Shown here piece after piece: positions 17,413 to 25,981 of a DNA stretch of 64,000 bases. The stretch lies in contig NZ_FQXU01000009.1 in NCBI RefSeq assembly GCF_900130055.1, forward strand, positions 207,573-271,572, in the 5' to 3' direction. Made by a program: the position numbers and the translations under genes. The stretch's first letter is position 1; every line of letters begins with the position of its first letter. Below the pieces are notes generated by a model that ran no database searches, was not told the origin of the DNA, and saw only the letters and a program-made list of their open reading frames with translations. Source of the DNA: Clostridium intestinale DSM 6191 (lineage in GTDB: Bacteria > Bacillota > Clostridia > Clostridiales > Clostridiaceae).

Positions 17413-18529
17413 AGTTTGAAATTAAGTTGGTTATATCTTTTTCAAAAGGGTCTAGGCTGTTATATAAGTGATACCTTATTTCACCATTGTAATTAGTTCT
17501 AAATAACATAAGATATTTATTAGGATTTCCTAAACTTGGACATACATCTATGTTTTCAATATAAGGTAGGTTATAACATAGAGTTTCGTAGCTAGAGTCT
17601 AAGGGATTATAACTAATTATCTTTCCAGAGGAATCATAAGAACTAAAAACTATCTTAGTTCCAGCATAGGTTTTATAACCTGATGCAATAGGAGCTTTAG
17701 TACTTTTTATATTTAAAGAATCTGTAGTATTATCTGAAAAAAGTTTAAGGTTATAAAGGTTATTTTCTTCTTTAGAAATACTTAATGAACCTCTTGAATA
17801 ATTATCACTAAATAGCTCTGAAGAATAATATATGTTTTCATGAAGTTTGGTTTCTTTTTCTAGAGGACTGAGAGTATAGTTTGTATTTAGGGGATAGCTA
17901 TACAGGTTCATACCGCCACTTTCAGGTTTATTATAGTAAATAGTAGTATTGTTTAAAGTATCAATAGAAACTATGTTGTGAATATTCAATATGAAATCAT
18001 TATCCTCTTTTGGCGTAAGTATATATTCTATGTTAAAATCCTTAGAGTTTGATTTTAATATGTTAGGAGAAGATTCATAAACAAAAAAGTTATAATAAGA
18101 TGATGGATATAAATCTTTATAAGGTTCATTAAGGGACGATACATTAATACTTCCCGGACTAAAAGTAGGGATATTTATAATGTGTGTTGAGTTAAATAAA
18201 TAAATATTAGACATAGGAAAATTAGAAATTCTTATTTTAAAAGGTTTTCCATCAGATATATAACCTAGATTATTATCTAAAGTGTAAGAAGATTTATTAA
18301 AATCATAAACTCTAATATTAACATTCTCTTGAGCTTCAGTTAAAATCAAAAGTTTTGGCTCTTCTTCTGAATTAATTAGTTTGGTATATACTCTTTTATT
18401 ATCTATAGTAGAAAATAACATATCGCTATCTAAATATTCATAATTTAGTTGTTTTTGTTTCATTGTATTTGTAGTTATTAACGAAATAATAGAGATAATT
18501 AATAATAAAGGCAAAACAAATCTCTTCAT
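17411..18529 (-). CDS. Membrane-anchored or secreted protein of unknown function
   Basis: A 372-aa protein with an N-terminal hydrophobic signal/anchor (residues about 3-20, LLLIISIISLI) and no lipobox, so export as an anchored extracytoplasmic protein is likely. The remainder is rich in Tyr, Asn and Ser, with recurrent blocks of the type 'Y..P.n..y.L' suggesting beta-propeller-like repeats. I find no catalytic motif and do not recognise the family. ATG 18529 has AAGGAG upstream on the minus strand (TTAAGGAGAATTT). It is divergent from the membrane protein/CPBP gene pair at 18.6 kb; no operon is visible. Confidence 0.6.
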   Translation of the reverse strand: MKRFVLPLLLIISIISLITTNTMKQKQLNYEYLDSDMLFSTIDNKRVYTKLINSEEEPKLLILTEAQENVNIRVYDFNKSSYTLDNNLGYISDGKPFKIRISNFPMSNIYLFNSTHIINIPTFSPGSINVSSLNEPYKDLYPSSYYNFFVYESSPNILKSNSKDFNIEYILTPKEDNDFILNIHNIVSIDTLNNTTIYYNKPESGGMNLYSYPLNTNYTLSPLEKETKLHENIYYSSELFSDNYSRGSLSISKEENNLYNLKLFSDNTTDSLNIKSTKAPIASGYKTYAGTKIVFSSYDSSGKIISYNPLDSSYETLCYNLPYIENIDVCPSLGNPNKYLMLFRTNYNGEIRYHLYNSLDPFEKDITNLISN

Positions 18530-18611
18530 AAATTCTCCTTAAGACTATGGTAAATATATGGTATAATAACATTATATACTAAAAAATAGAAATAAAAAAG
18601 GATGCTAATTT

Positions 18612-19388
18612 ATGAGTAGATATGTAAAAGAGGGATTTGAAGAGTTAAAGGATAAGATATTATTTATTATTTGTATACCTCTGTTCGTAGATATATTAGG
18701 TTTGATATTATATGGAAAAATATTTAATGAAAAGTTTGAAAGAAGTATAAACTTAATTAACTTAAAACTTGGTGTTATAGGAGTACCACCTTCTGCATCA
18801 TATCTAATTGATGGATTTCCAAGTGAACTTGGTATATATTTATCAACTACTTTAAACACAGAGTTTCTTCTTACATATCTAATTTTTATACTCATAATGA
18901 CATTCATAATAAGTGGATACGGAAGTTTGTTGGTTAACTCTCAAAAGGCATCTATAAAAATGTTTTTTAGAGATGGATTTAAGAATTGGAATAAATTTTT
19001 TATAGTTTATTGTCCCAATTATATCTTTGCAATATTATATATGATTGAAAGCCCATATAAGTGGTTAGCATTAGTAGTATCTTTTATATATAATATAGTT
19101 ATATTTTACATAGTGCCAGTCCTTATACTGGATTATGAAAATATAGCTAAAAGTTATTCTAAGTCTTTTAGAATGTTAATCAATAATTTAAGTAAAACCA
19201 TAGGGTTGTTATTTGAAATGAGTATATGTTTTTTAGTATTAAACATACCCGTATCAATTTTGGTGAATAGTTTTGGATATATAGGAGTATATATTTCAAT
19301 AATTCCGATAATAACATTAGGAGTAATATCAAATAAAAGTTTTATTAAGCTATATGAATTACACAAGGGGGATATAAATGATAACTAA
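18612..19388 (+). CDS. Polytopic membrane protein of unknown function
   Basis: A 258-aa protein with about six hydrophobic segments (near residues 14-34, 80-105, 130-150, 152-175, 197-222 and 225-245). It opens with MSRYVKEGFEELKDKI, a soluble amphipathic stretch. I recognise no motif; the layout is reminiscent of small DUF975-like or polytopic accessory proteins, but that is a guess. Its last 11 bp overlap the start of a CPBP intramembrane protease gene, so the two are translationally coupled and may act together in the membrane. ATG 18612 is preceded by AAAAAGGATG. Confidence 0.65.
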   Translation: MSRYVKEGFEELKDKILFIICIPLFVDILGLILYGKIFNEKFERSINLINLKLGVIGVPPSASYLIDGFPSELGIYLSTTLNTEFLLTYLIFILIMTFIISGYGSLLVNSQKASIKMFFRDGFKNWNKFFIVYCPNYIFAILYMIESPYKWLALVVSFIYNIVIFYIVPVLILDYENIAKSYSKSFRMLINNLSKTIGLLFEMSICFLVLNIPVSILVNSFGYIGVYISIIPIITLGVISNKSFIKLYELHKGDINDN

Positions 19389-20244
19389 ACTTAAAAGAGT
19401 ATTTGGCATATTAGGTGAATTTGAAAAGGGTAGACTTAAGGTTGAACGTATAGGTTTCTTCAAAGCTTTAGGGGTATTATTTATTTGGCAGCTATTTGCC
19501 ATGCTACCTGAGCTTATTTCAACAGGAATATATGCTATAAAAAAAGAATACTACATGATACCTGTAAGTTTTATACTTCAATTTATATGTAATTTATTTT
19601 TTGTATATATAATTTTTAGAATTTTTACTCTGCCTAACACTGAAGAAGTAAGGAAAAAGGCAGTTAAAACAAAAAAAATGATACTTTTTAGTATTTTAAT
19701 ATTATTTGGATATAGAATTTTTTATGTTGGAACCTTAGAACATATAATGAATATACTTCCTATGCCAAAATTTATAGAAGACATATTTAATATGCTACAA
19801 ATAGATGATATTCAAGCCTGGGGATTTTTACTTAGCAGTATATTTATAGCTCCTATAGTAGAAGAGGTTGTATGTAGAGGGATAATATTTAATGGTCTTA
19901 GAAAGCGTTACTCAGACCTATGGGCTATATTAATATCATCATTTTTATTTGGGTTTATACACCTAAACTTACAACAAGGAATTAATGCTTTTATTATTGG
20001 TGTATTGTTCTCTTGGGTGTATGTTAAAACAAATTCACTATATCTTTGTATAGCCCTCCATGCTTTTAATAATTTCATTATAAATCCTATGTATTATGTA
20101 ATAGGTGAAGATGAAAAGGGAGTCATTGTATCAATAATATTTGCTGTCTTTGGATTACTGATATCAGTTATAGGTATTAGATATTTTATAAAAGAAACAG
20201 ACAAAATGAAAGAAGAAGATTCCATAGAAATAATTGAATTTTAG
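19378..20244 (+). CDS. CPBP family intramembrane glutamic endopeptidase
   Basis: A 288-aa membrane protein of the CPBP/Abi (Rce1-like) family. All three signature motifs are present: EEVVCRGIIF (the catalytic Glu pair plus Arg, near residue 161), FGFIHLNLQQ with the catalytic His, and HAFNNF. About seven hydrophobic segments surround them. The N-terminal 25 residues are cytosolic-like and charged. Its start (ATG 19378, ribosome site AAGGGGGA) overlaps the preceding membrane protein gene by 11 bp. Family members process prenylated proteins or bacteriocin-related peptides; no such substrate gene is seen nearby. A terminator follows. Confidence 0.9.
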   Translation: MITKLKRVFGILGEFEKGRLKVERIGFFKALGVLFIWQLFAMLPELISTGIYAIKKEYYMIPVSFILQFICNLFFVYIIFRIFTLPNTEEVRKKAVKTKKMILFSILILFGYRIFYVGTLEHIMNILPMPKFIEDIFNMLQIDDIQAWGFLLSSIFIAPIVEEVVCRGIIFNGLRKRYSDLWAILISSFLFGFIHLNLQQGINAFIIGVLFSWVYVKTNSLYLCIALHAFNNFIINPMYYVIGEDEKGVIVSIIFAVFGLLISVIGIRYFIKETDKMKEEDSIEIIEF

Positions 20245-20251
20245 ATAAATG

Positions 20252-20286
20252 AAAAAATCTTGTTATTTTAGCAAGATTTTTTTTGT
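20252..20286 (+). terminator. Terminator after the CPBP gene
   Basis: AAAAATCTTG pairs with CAAGATTTTT around a roughly 9-nt loop and is followed by further T residues. Confidence 0.85.
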
Positions 20287-20288
20287 TT

Positions 20289-20330
20289 GTAACCTTAGTT
20301 ACCGAAAATATCTTTTATACCCTCTATAAT
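20289..20330 (+). promoter_or_regulatory. hcp promoter with CRP/FNR-type (HcpR-like) operator
   Basis: The dyad GTAAC-CTTA-GTTAC spans 20289-20302. A -10 TATAAT lies at 20325-20330 with no recognisable -35. Taking the start 7 nt downstream of the -10, the dyad centre is at about -41.5, the class II activator position for CRP/FNR proteins. Regulators of this family (HcpR) are known to control hcp genes in anaerobes, so HcpR activation is a reasonable inference. Confidence 0.6.
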
Positions 20331-20398
20331 AAAATTGTCGATAGGGACAAGTGATTATGAAAAAAGAATAATTTATATAAATGGAGGAGTTTTAAAAG

Positions 20399-22036
20399 AT
20401 GAGTATGTTTTGTTATCAATGTCAAGAAACAGCAGGATGCAGCGGATGTACAGTAAGAGGAGTTTGTGGTAAATCACCAGAACTTGCAGGTCTACAAGAT
20501 CTACTAATATACACTACTAGAGGTTTATCAGAAATTACTACAAAAGCTAGAGAACAAGGGATAGAAGTATCTCAAGATGTAAATCACTATATAACAATTA
20601 ACTTATTTACAACAATTACAAATGCTAACTTTGATAATGAAGTATTTTATGGCAGAGTTAGAGAGACTCTTAAGATAAAAAATGAATTATTAGCTAAATT
20701 AGCTAACAAAGAAGGTTTATCAGCAGCAGCACTATGGACAGCTGAAACTAACGAAGAGTTTGAAGCAAAAGCTCCTAGCATAGGTGTATTAGCTACTGAA
20801 AATGAAGATGTAAGAAGTTTAAGAGAACTTGTAACTTACGGATTAAAAGGTATGTCAGCATACATGAAACATGCTAATGCATTAAACTACAATAATGAAG
20901 AAATAGATGCTTTCCTACAAAAAGCTTTAAGCAAAACTTTAGATGATAGCTTAACAGCAAATGAATTAGTAGCTTTAACTTTAGAAACTGGTAAAGTTGG
21001 AGTAGATGCAATGGCATTATTAGATGGTGCTAATACTGGAACTTATGGACATCCAGAATTAACAAAAGTTAATATAGGAGTTGGAACTAACCCTGGAATA
21101 TTAATTTCTGGACATGATTTAAAAGATATAGAAGAATTATTAAAACAAACAGAAGGAACTGGAGTAGATGTTTATACTCACTCAGAAATGCTACCAGCTC
21201 ACTACTACCCAGCATTCAAGAAGTATTCACACTTTGTAGGAAACTACGGAAATGCATGGTGGAAACAAAATACAGAATTTGAAAGCTTTAATGGACCAAT
21301 CCTTATGACAACAAACTGTATAGTACCTCCAAAAGCTTCATACAAAGATAGATTATTTACTACTGGAGCTTCTGGATTTGAAGGATGTAAACACATAGAA
21401 CCAGGTAAAGATGGAGCAGCTAAAGATTTCTCAGAAATAATTGAATTAGCTAAGAAATGTGCAGCACCAACAGAAATAGAAACTGGAGAAATAATTGGTG
21501 GATTTGCACATAACCAAGTATTTGCATTAGCAGATAAGGTTGTAGATGCAGTTAAATCAGGAGCTATAAAGAAATTCTTCGTAATGGCAGGTTGTGATGG
21601 AAGAGCTAAATCAAGAAATTACTACACTGACTTTGCAAAAGCCATTCCAAGTGACACAGTAATCCTAACAGCTGGTTGTGCTAAATACAAATACAACAAG
21701 TTAGATTTAGGTGATATCGGAGGAATTCCAAGAGTATTAGATGCAGGTCAATGTAACGACTCTTACTCATTAGCATTAATCGCTCTAAAATTAAAAGAAG
21801 TATTTGAACTTGAAGATATAAATGAATTACCAATAGCATTCAACATTGCTTGGTATGAGCAAAAAGCTGTAATAGTATTATTAAGTTTATTATACTTAGG
21901 AGTGAAGAACATTCACTTAGGACCAACATTACCAGCATTCCTTTCTCCAAATGTAGCTAAAGTTTTAGTTGAAAACTTTGGAATCGGTGGAATAACAAAC
22001 GTTGAAGATGATGTTAAAATGTTCATGGAAATGTAA
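20399..22036 (+). CDS. hcp: Hybrid-cluster protein (hydroxylamine/NO reductase)
   Basis: The 545-aa hybrid-cluster protein is implicated in nitric oxide and hydroxylamine reduction and nitrosative-stress defence. N-terminal cysteines C5, C8, C17 and C23 (CxxC-x8-C-x5-C) form the cubane cluster of the strict-anaerobe class. Hybrid-cluster ligands lie in [29 protein letters not shown] and [10 protein letters not shown]. The start ATG 20399 follows GGAGGAG. Its own promoter carries a CRP/FNR-like dyad at -41.5. Strongly biased codons suggest high expression. A terminator at 22045-22076 isolates it from the next, convergent gene. Confidence 0.97.
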   Translation: MSMFCYQCQETAGCSGCTVRGVCGKSPELAGLQDLLIYTTRGLSEITTKAREQGIEVSQDVNHYITINLFTTITNANFDNEVFYGRVRETLKIKNELLAKLANKEGLSAAALWTAETNEEFEAKAPSIGVLATENEDVRSLRELVTYGLKGMSAYMKHANALNYNNEEIDAFLQKALSKTLDDSLTANELVALTLETGKVGVDAMALLDGANTGTYGHPELTKVNIGVGTNPGILISGHDLKDIEELLKQTEGTGVDVYTHSEMLPAHYYPAFKKYSHFVGNYGNAWWKQNTEFESFNGPILMTTNCIVPPKASYKDRLFTTGASGFEGCKHIEPGKDGAAKDFSEIIELAKKCAAPTEIETGEIIGGFAHNQVFALADKVVDAVKSGAIKKFFVMAGCDGRAKSRNYYTDFAKAIPSDTVILTAGCAKYKYNKLDLGDIGGIPRVLDAGQCNDSYSLALIALKLKEVFELEDINELPIAFNIAWYEQKAVIVLLSLLYLGVKNIHLGPTLPAFLSPNVAKVLVENFGIGGITNVEDDVKMFMEM

Positions 22037-22044
22037 TTAATATA

Positions 22045-22076
22045 GAAGGAGCTATCGCAAGGTAGCTCTTTCTTTT
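22045..22076 (+). terminator. Terminator after hcp
   Basis: AGGAGCTA/TAGCTCTT stem followed by TCTTTTATTTT. Confidence 0.8.
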
Positions 22077-22104
22077 ATTTTATAGAAAGGCTAAACATAA
22101 AATA

Positions 22105-22152
22105 AGGCCCAAGATAAGGTGCAAGACAGGGTCCAAGATGAGGCCCAAGATA
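22105..22152. repeat. Four tandem copies of a 12-bp repeat
   Basis: AGGCCCAAGATA, AGGTGCAAGACA, GGGTCCAAGATG, AGGCCCAAGATA in exact 12-bp frame. The first and last copies are identical. The sequence is GC-richer than its surroundings. Confidence 0.85.
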
Positions 22153-22159
22153 AAGCTAA

Positions 22160-22318
22160 AAGAATTTAACGAGACTTGCACTATTCGGTAGGCGCGTCTT
22201 TCAGCATCAGTCTAATCCTTTAGTAGAAGGAATCTAATGGAGCTTGAGAAGAAGCTCCTACAGTGCAGAGGTTAATAGGAATTTAATGAGACTTGGGAAG
22301 AAGTCTCTACAGTATAGA
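22160..22318 (+). repeat. 49-bp hairpin repeat array, plus orientation (three units)
   Basis: Units have the form AGGAATTTAATG - stem - loop - stem - CTACAG. The second unit carries GGAGCTT/AAGCTCC (22239-22258) and the third GAGACTT/AAGTCTC (22288-22307), with starts 49 bp apart. The first unit (from 22160) is longer, with nested GAC/GTC, GC/GC and CTA/TAG helices and TTCAGCATCAG in place of CTACAGTGCAG. The same family, in opposite orientation, lies at 25059-25335. Confidence 0.8.
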
Positions 22319-22323
22319 AGTGC

Positions 22324-22411
22324 AGAAATTCAGAAACGTAGAAATTTAGAAATTTAGAACATCAGAAGATCAGAAGATCAGAAGTTTAGAACATCAGAAA
22401 ATCAGAAACGT
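22324..22411. repeat. Octamer-phased array, eleven units with AGAA core
   Basis: In strict 8-bp frame: AGAAATTC, AGAAACGT, AGAAATTT twice, AGAACATC, AGAAGATC twice, AGAAGTTT, AGAACATC, AGAAAATC, AGAAACGT. Every unit keeps AGAA while the last four bases vary. It is the counterpart of the array at 2585-2712. Confidence 0.85.
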
Positions 22412-22467
22412 ACAAAATTATAAAGATATTGAAAAGAAGAATTCCTACCGCATCGTGGAGTATAAAA

Positions 22468-22518
22468 TAGGCTGAGTCTCCTTAATAATAAGTTATCATA
22501 AAGGAGGCACAGCCTAAA
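22468..22518 (-). terminator. Long hairpin, probable terminator of the AraC-like gene
   Basis: GGCTGAGTCTCCTT pairs with AAGGAGGCACAGCC (two mismatches) across a 17-nt loop. The tail on the minus strand is AT-rich (TATTTTATA) rather than a pure T-run. Confidence 0.5.
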
Positions 22519-22547
22519 GTATTAATAAATTTAATTCGGCTCTGAAG

Positions 22548-23387
22548 TTATTTCTCCTTAACAGGTATCCAAACTTCACTTATATAATCTTCTGATTTAA
22601 TATCACCATCTGTGTAATACTCAATAGCAAAGTCTGGAATTAATTCATAGGAGGATTGAGGAAGCCATTCGCTATATACTCTTTTCCATAAATCTTGTAT
22701 TGAGTTTGGCATTGCCCCCACACATTTAAAAACAGCCCAATCATAGCTTGGAACTTCAAGAATTTCAAAACCTTCTGGAATTAAAGTAGATTCATTGTAG
22801 AATTCTCCAATACCATACTTAAACTCCTTATCTCCAATGTTTTCTTGTATACTTATACCTATTTCACCACATACAACCTTACCTAGTCCAGCTTTAAAAT
22901 ATTCATCCCAAAATAACGGAATATCAATTAAATTACTCTCCATATTGAAGGTTTTTGATTTTATAACTAGCTTAAAAACATCTTTTTTGATTATTTTATA
23001 ATCCATAACACTACCACCTATCAATTGAATTTTTATTATAAGACGATTAAAGGATTTTAGATTTTCACCTTTTCTTTTTGCTTGATTAGGAGTTATTCCA
23101 TGAAATCTTTTAAAAGCTTTTGAGAAACTTTCAGGTGTTTCATATCCATACTTTAATGCAATATCTATGATTTTTACATCTTCCTTAATTAATTCTTGGC
23201 CGGCTAAAGAAAGACGTCTATTGCGAATATATTCTCCTATTGTTAAGTCTGTTAAAAGGTTAAAGGTTCGTTGAAAATGAAATGATGAGATACAAACATG
23301 GGCTGCAATTTTGCTGCAGTCTATGTCTTCTGATAAGTTTTCTTCAATATAATCAATTGCTTTATTTAAGGTTTGTATCCATTCCAT
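22548..23387 (-). CDS. AraC-family transcriptional regulator with GyrI-like ligand domain
   Basis: A 279-aa protein. Residues 1-105 contain the two helix-turn-helix motifs of AraC/XylS (IAAHVCISSFHFQRTF and ALKYGYETPESFSKAFKRFHGITPNQ). Residues about 125-279 form a GyrI-like/effector-binding domain (PSYDWAVFKCVGAMPNSIQDLWKRVY, SEVWIPV). This arrangement is typical of Rob/SoxS-like multidrug-responsive regulators of Firmicutes. The start ATG 23387 follows AGGAGATGAT. It lies upstream of no obvious target. Together with the sigma/anti-sigma pair it is bracketed by inverted 49-bp repeat arrays. Confidence 0.9.
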   Translation of the reverse strand: MEWIQTLNKAIDYIEENLSEDIDCSKIAAHVCISSFHFQRTFNLLTDLTIGEYIRNRRLSLAGQELIKEDVKIIDIALKYGYETPESFSKAFKRFHGITPNQAKRKGENLKSFNRLIIKIQLIGGSVMDYKIIKKDVFKLVIKSKTFNMESNLIDIPLFWDEYFKAGLGKVVCGEIGISIQENIGDKEFKYGIGEFYNESTLIPEGFEILEVPSYDWAVFKCVGAMPNSIQDLWKRVYSEWLPQSSYELIPDFAIEYYTDGDIKSEDYISEVWIPVKEK

Positions 23388-23470
23388 TTAATCATCTCCT
23401 TAAAATAATCATATCACGAGGCATAATTGCAATCCTGTTTTTAAGTGCTTAGTTTTGTCCATAATAATAT

Positions 23471-24511
23471 CTAATTTTCGGATTTTAGTGTGAAGTTTTC
23501 TTCTTTATCATTCCATTTCACAGTGAAGTTAATTTGATCTGTATTTCTAAGAGGGAGACTATTGCCACCGCTAAATCCAAGTGCACCAGCATAACCATCA
23601 TCAGAAAGTATAACTCCAGTAGAGGTACCTTTTGCTGACCCAGCCTTATACTCAAATGTAAATTCACCAATGCTATTTATATCAGACTTTTTATATTTAA
23701 GTGAAGGATAGGTATTTTTATAACTATCATAATGAGATACTCCATTTTCGTCCTCGAACCAATTTTCATAATATTTTACTTTAAAAGTTCCTTCCCAGTT
23801 TTCACTTTCACCAGTAAAATTTAGTATTTTACCATCATTTAGATATTTAAAAACCGTATCATCTATTAAGTTTAGGGTTTTAAGTAAACTATTGATTTCA
23901 TCTTCTGCTTCAGGTATTTTTGAAGGTTTATATACTAAAAAAGAATTGTTTGCTTTATAAGAAATAGACTTAAGAGAAGGGATATAGTCATTCTTAATAT
24001 CTTTATCTACTATATTTTGACGTATTACAAAGGAATCAAAAATATATATTAAAAGTTTATCAGATGTATTGTCTACATTATAAACAGTTGGTTTAATTCC
24101 ACCTATATAATCCTCATCATCTATAGGGGAATTATCTTTACTTAATATTATACCTTGATCCTTAAAAGTTTTAACTATAGATTTTGAGGTTAAGAGCTTA
24201 TTTTTAGAGTTTTCTCCTATTTTGTATCCAATTGTTCCGATAGCTATAAAAAAGGTTAATACTATAGCTACTACAGCTATGCTCCACTTCTTAAGCCTTT
24301 TTATAAGTTGCTTAAAGGTATTAGGATTAGGTAGGGTATCTTCAAAGCTTTCTAGTTTTATTTCCTCTTTTGAATACTCTTGAAGTAAGGAGTTACAGTT
24401 TTCACAGTCATTTAAGTGAGCTTCAATTATTTCTTTTGTTTCATTACTTACATCATCTTCGATATATAGAGGGAGTAAATCTTCAATTAAATTACAAGGA
24501 ATTTTATTCAT
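23471..24511 (-). CDS. Anti-sigma factor with zf-HC2 domain and one membrane span
   Basis: A 346-aa protein. The N-terminal 40 residues carry the zinc anti-sigma motif (Cys6 ... HLNDCENC), which clamps the ECF sigma factor. A transmembrane helix follows near residues 75-96 (VVAIVLTFFIAIGTIGY). The remaining 250 residues are predicted outside the cell and would sense an envelope signal. The gene overlaps the sigma gene by 8 bp, the classical sigma/anti-sigma arrangement. I do not recognise the extracytoplasmic domain beyond resemblance to DUF4179-type sensor tails. The signal is unknown. Confidence 0.88.
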   Translation of the reverse strand: MNKIPCNLIEDLLPLYIEDDVSNETKEIIEAHLNDCENCNSLLQEYSKEEIKLESFEDTLPNPNTFKQLIKRLKKWSIAVVAIVLTFFIAIGTIGYKIGENSKNKLLTSKSIVKTFKDQGIILSKDNSPIDDEDYIGGIKPTVYNVDNTSDKLLIYIFDSFVIRQNIVDKDIKNDYIPSLKSISYKANNSFLVYKPSKIPEAEDEINSLLKTLNLIDDTVFKYLNDGKILNFTGESENWEGTFKVKYYENWFEDENGVSHYDSYKNTYPSLKYKKSDINSIGEFTFEYKAGSAKGTSTGVILSDDGYAGALGFSGGNSLPLRNTDQINFTVKWNDKEENFTLKSEN

Positions 24512-25007
24512 TTATATTGCCTCCTTCACTATAGATTTTTTTAAAAGCCACTCTTCCACGGTGAATATTTACTTTTACCCAAGAAAGAGAGTGGTTAGTT
24601 ATTATGGCTATCTCTTCATAAGAAATACCTTGCCAATCCCTAAGCCAAAGCACTTCACGTTGATTTCTTGGTATTTGTTTTAGACAATTTTCAATCATCT
24701 CAGATTGTTCTTTTTTGTTATATTCATCTTCAGGTGTACTTTTATCAGGAATGTTATAAACATCTTCATTAATAGAACTTGTCTTTAAATTTGTTTTTTT
24801 ATAATGCTGACTATAGACATTTCTAGCAATTTTATATATCCAAGTAGATACATGAGAATCACCCCTAAATCTGTGAAAAGACCTTACAACCTGAAAAAAA
24901 GTTTCCTGAGTAAGCTCCTCAGCCAAATGAAAATCTAAAGTCAATCCATACAAATATTTAAAAATAAACTTCTCATAAGATTCATAAAGCTCCCTTACCC
25001 TCTCCAA
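24504..25007 (-). CDS. ECF RNA polymerase sigma factor
   Basis: A 167-aa sigma-70-family ECF factor. Region 2 is LTLDFHLAEELTQETFFQVVRSFHRFRGDSHVSTWIYKIARN-like; region 4 contains PRNQREVLWLRDWQGISYEEIA and an HTH ending VKVNIHRGR. I set the start at TTG 25007 because AGGGGGTGAT (25011-25020) precedes it. A longer frame to 25133 would translate the hairpin-repeat array and lacks a ribosome site. Just upstream, two direct copies of AACTTTTCC 12 bp apart (25032-25052, minus strand) could belong to an autoregulated promoter. It is coupled to the anti-sigma gene. Confidence 0.9.
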   Translation of the reverse strand: MERVRELYESYEKFIFKYLYGLTLDFHLAEELTQETFFQVVRSFHRFRGDSHVSTWIYKIARNVYSQHYKKTNLKTSSINEDVYNIPDKSTPEDEYNKKEQSEMIENCLKQIPRNQREVLWLRDWQGISYEEIAIITNHSLSWVKVNIHRGRVAFKKIYSEGGNINE

Positions 25008-25058
25008 AAAATCACCCCCTAAACATATAGTGGAAAAGTTTGGGGAAAAGTTACACAC

Positions 25059-25335
25059 CTTATTCCTGTAGCAACCCGACGAAGGAGTGGTTGCATCAAA
25101 TTCCTGTTTAGACTTAATGCTGTAGTGAACCACGCAGTGGTCACATTAGATTCCTTTTAAACTTAATCCTGTAGAGGCCGTTCCTCAAGCCTCACCAAAT
25201 TCCTTTTAAACTTATTCCTGTAGAAGCTCCGAAGGAGGCTTCATCAAATTCCTTTTAGCCTTATTCCTGTAGAGGCCGTTCCTCAAGCCTCATCAAATTC
25301 CTTTTCACCCTTATTCCTGTAGAAGCTCTAATACA
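25059..25335 (-). repeat. 49-bp hairpin repeat array, minus orientation (five full units plus one truncated)
   Basis: CTTATTCCTGTAG (with small variations) starts at 25059, 25113, 25162, 25211, 25260 and 25310. Each is followed by a different but self-complementary segment and then CATCAAATTCCTTTT. Stems are GCAACC/GGTTGC, GTGA-CCAC/GTGG-TCAC, GAGGC/GCCTC, GAAGC-CC/GG-GCTTC and GAGGC/GCCTC. The sixth unit lacks its second arm. Read on the minus strand, flanks and loop match the array at 22160-22318. Confidence 0.85.
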
Positions 25336-25358
25336 CTTGTTCAAATTTTTACCTATCT

Positions 25359-25778
25359 CTATTTTTCTATAAATTGAACCATACCTGCACCATAATTGTC
25401 AGTTGGTCTTGTCCAAAAACCAAATTTTTTATAAAACTCTTCTTTACCTTTAACAGACATCAAACCAACCACAGCTTCATTACAAGCATTTTCATATATG
25501 TAGTTCATTATTTTTTCCAGGATTGAAGCTCCAATCCCCTTTCTTTGGTGATCAGGATGAATAATCACATCTTGTATATAAAAGCAGGTGCTATTATCAC
25601 CAACAACGCGTGCAGTACCTACTACATCTCCATTCAAAAGAATACAAACACCGTATAAGGAGTTATCCAAGCCAAGCTTTAGAGAATTTTTATTAATTTC
25701 TCCCCATCCAACTAAAGTTCTTAATTGATTTAGTTCATTTACTGTAGGAAGTTTTTCTATTAATTGATAGTTTTCCAT
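25359..25778 (-). CDS. GNAT family N-acetyltransferase
   Basis: A 139-aa GNAT protein. Acetyl-CoA-binding motif A is VIIHPDHQRKGIGASILEKIM (Q/RxxGxG/A pattern near residues 90-110) and motif B is EFYKKFGFWTRPTDNYGAGM. The family acetylates small amines or protein N-termini; the substrate cannot be told. The start ATG 25778 follows AAGGGGATG. The gene runs into the hairpin-repeat array, which forms its 3' untranslated region. No operon partner is visible. Confidence 0.85.
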   Translation of the reverse strand: MENYQLIEKLPTVNELNQLRTLVGWGEINKNSLKLGLDNSLYGVCILLNGDVVGTARVVGDNSTCFYIQDVIIHPDHQRKGIGASILEKIMNYIYENACNEAVVGLMSVKGKEEFYKKFGFWTRPTDNYGAGMVQFIEK

Positions 25779-25981
25779 ACTTACATCCCCTTTATTTAAA
25801 AGTAATAGATTATTTAAGAAATTATAGCATAAATAATTACAAATATGAGGAAGATTATTGAGATTGAAGCGTTTATCAGCTTAAAGAAATTCAGTAGAAC
25901 TTGAGATAAAGACCTAAATATAGGTGGATGAATACTTCTTTTTTCTATGGAGAACTATACTTAATAAAGGAAGTGAATAGA

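Noticed and set aside
25008..25133. Longer N-terminus for the ECF sigma factor, starting at 25133
   Set aside because: It would translate the repeat array, has no ribosome site, and adds residues unlike sigma region 1 or 2. TTG 25007 has a good ribosome site.
25059..25335. CRISPR-like array (constant block of about 30 bp alternating with variable segments of about 20 bp)
   Set aside because: The period of 49 bp is too short, the variable segments are self-complementary, two of them are almost identical, and no cas genes are present. It is a hairpin repeat array.
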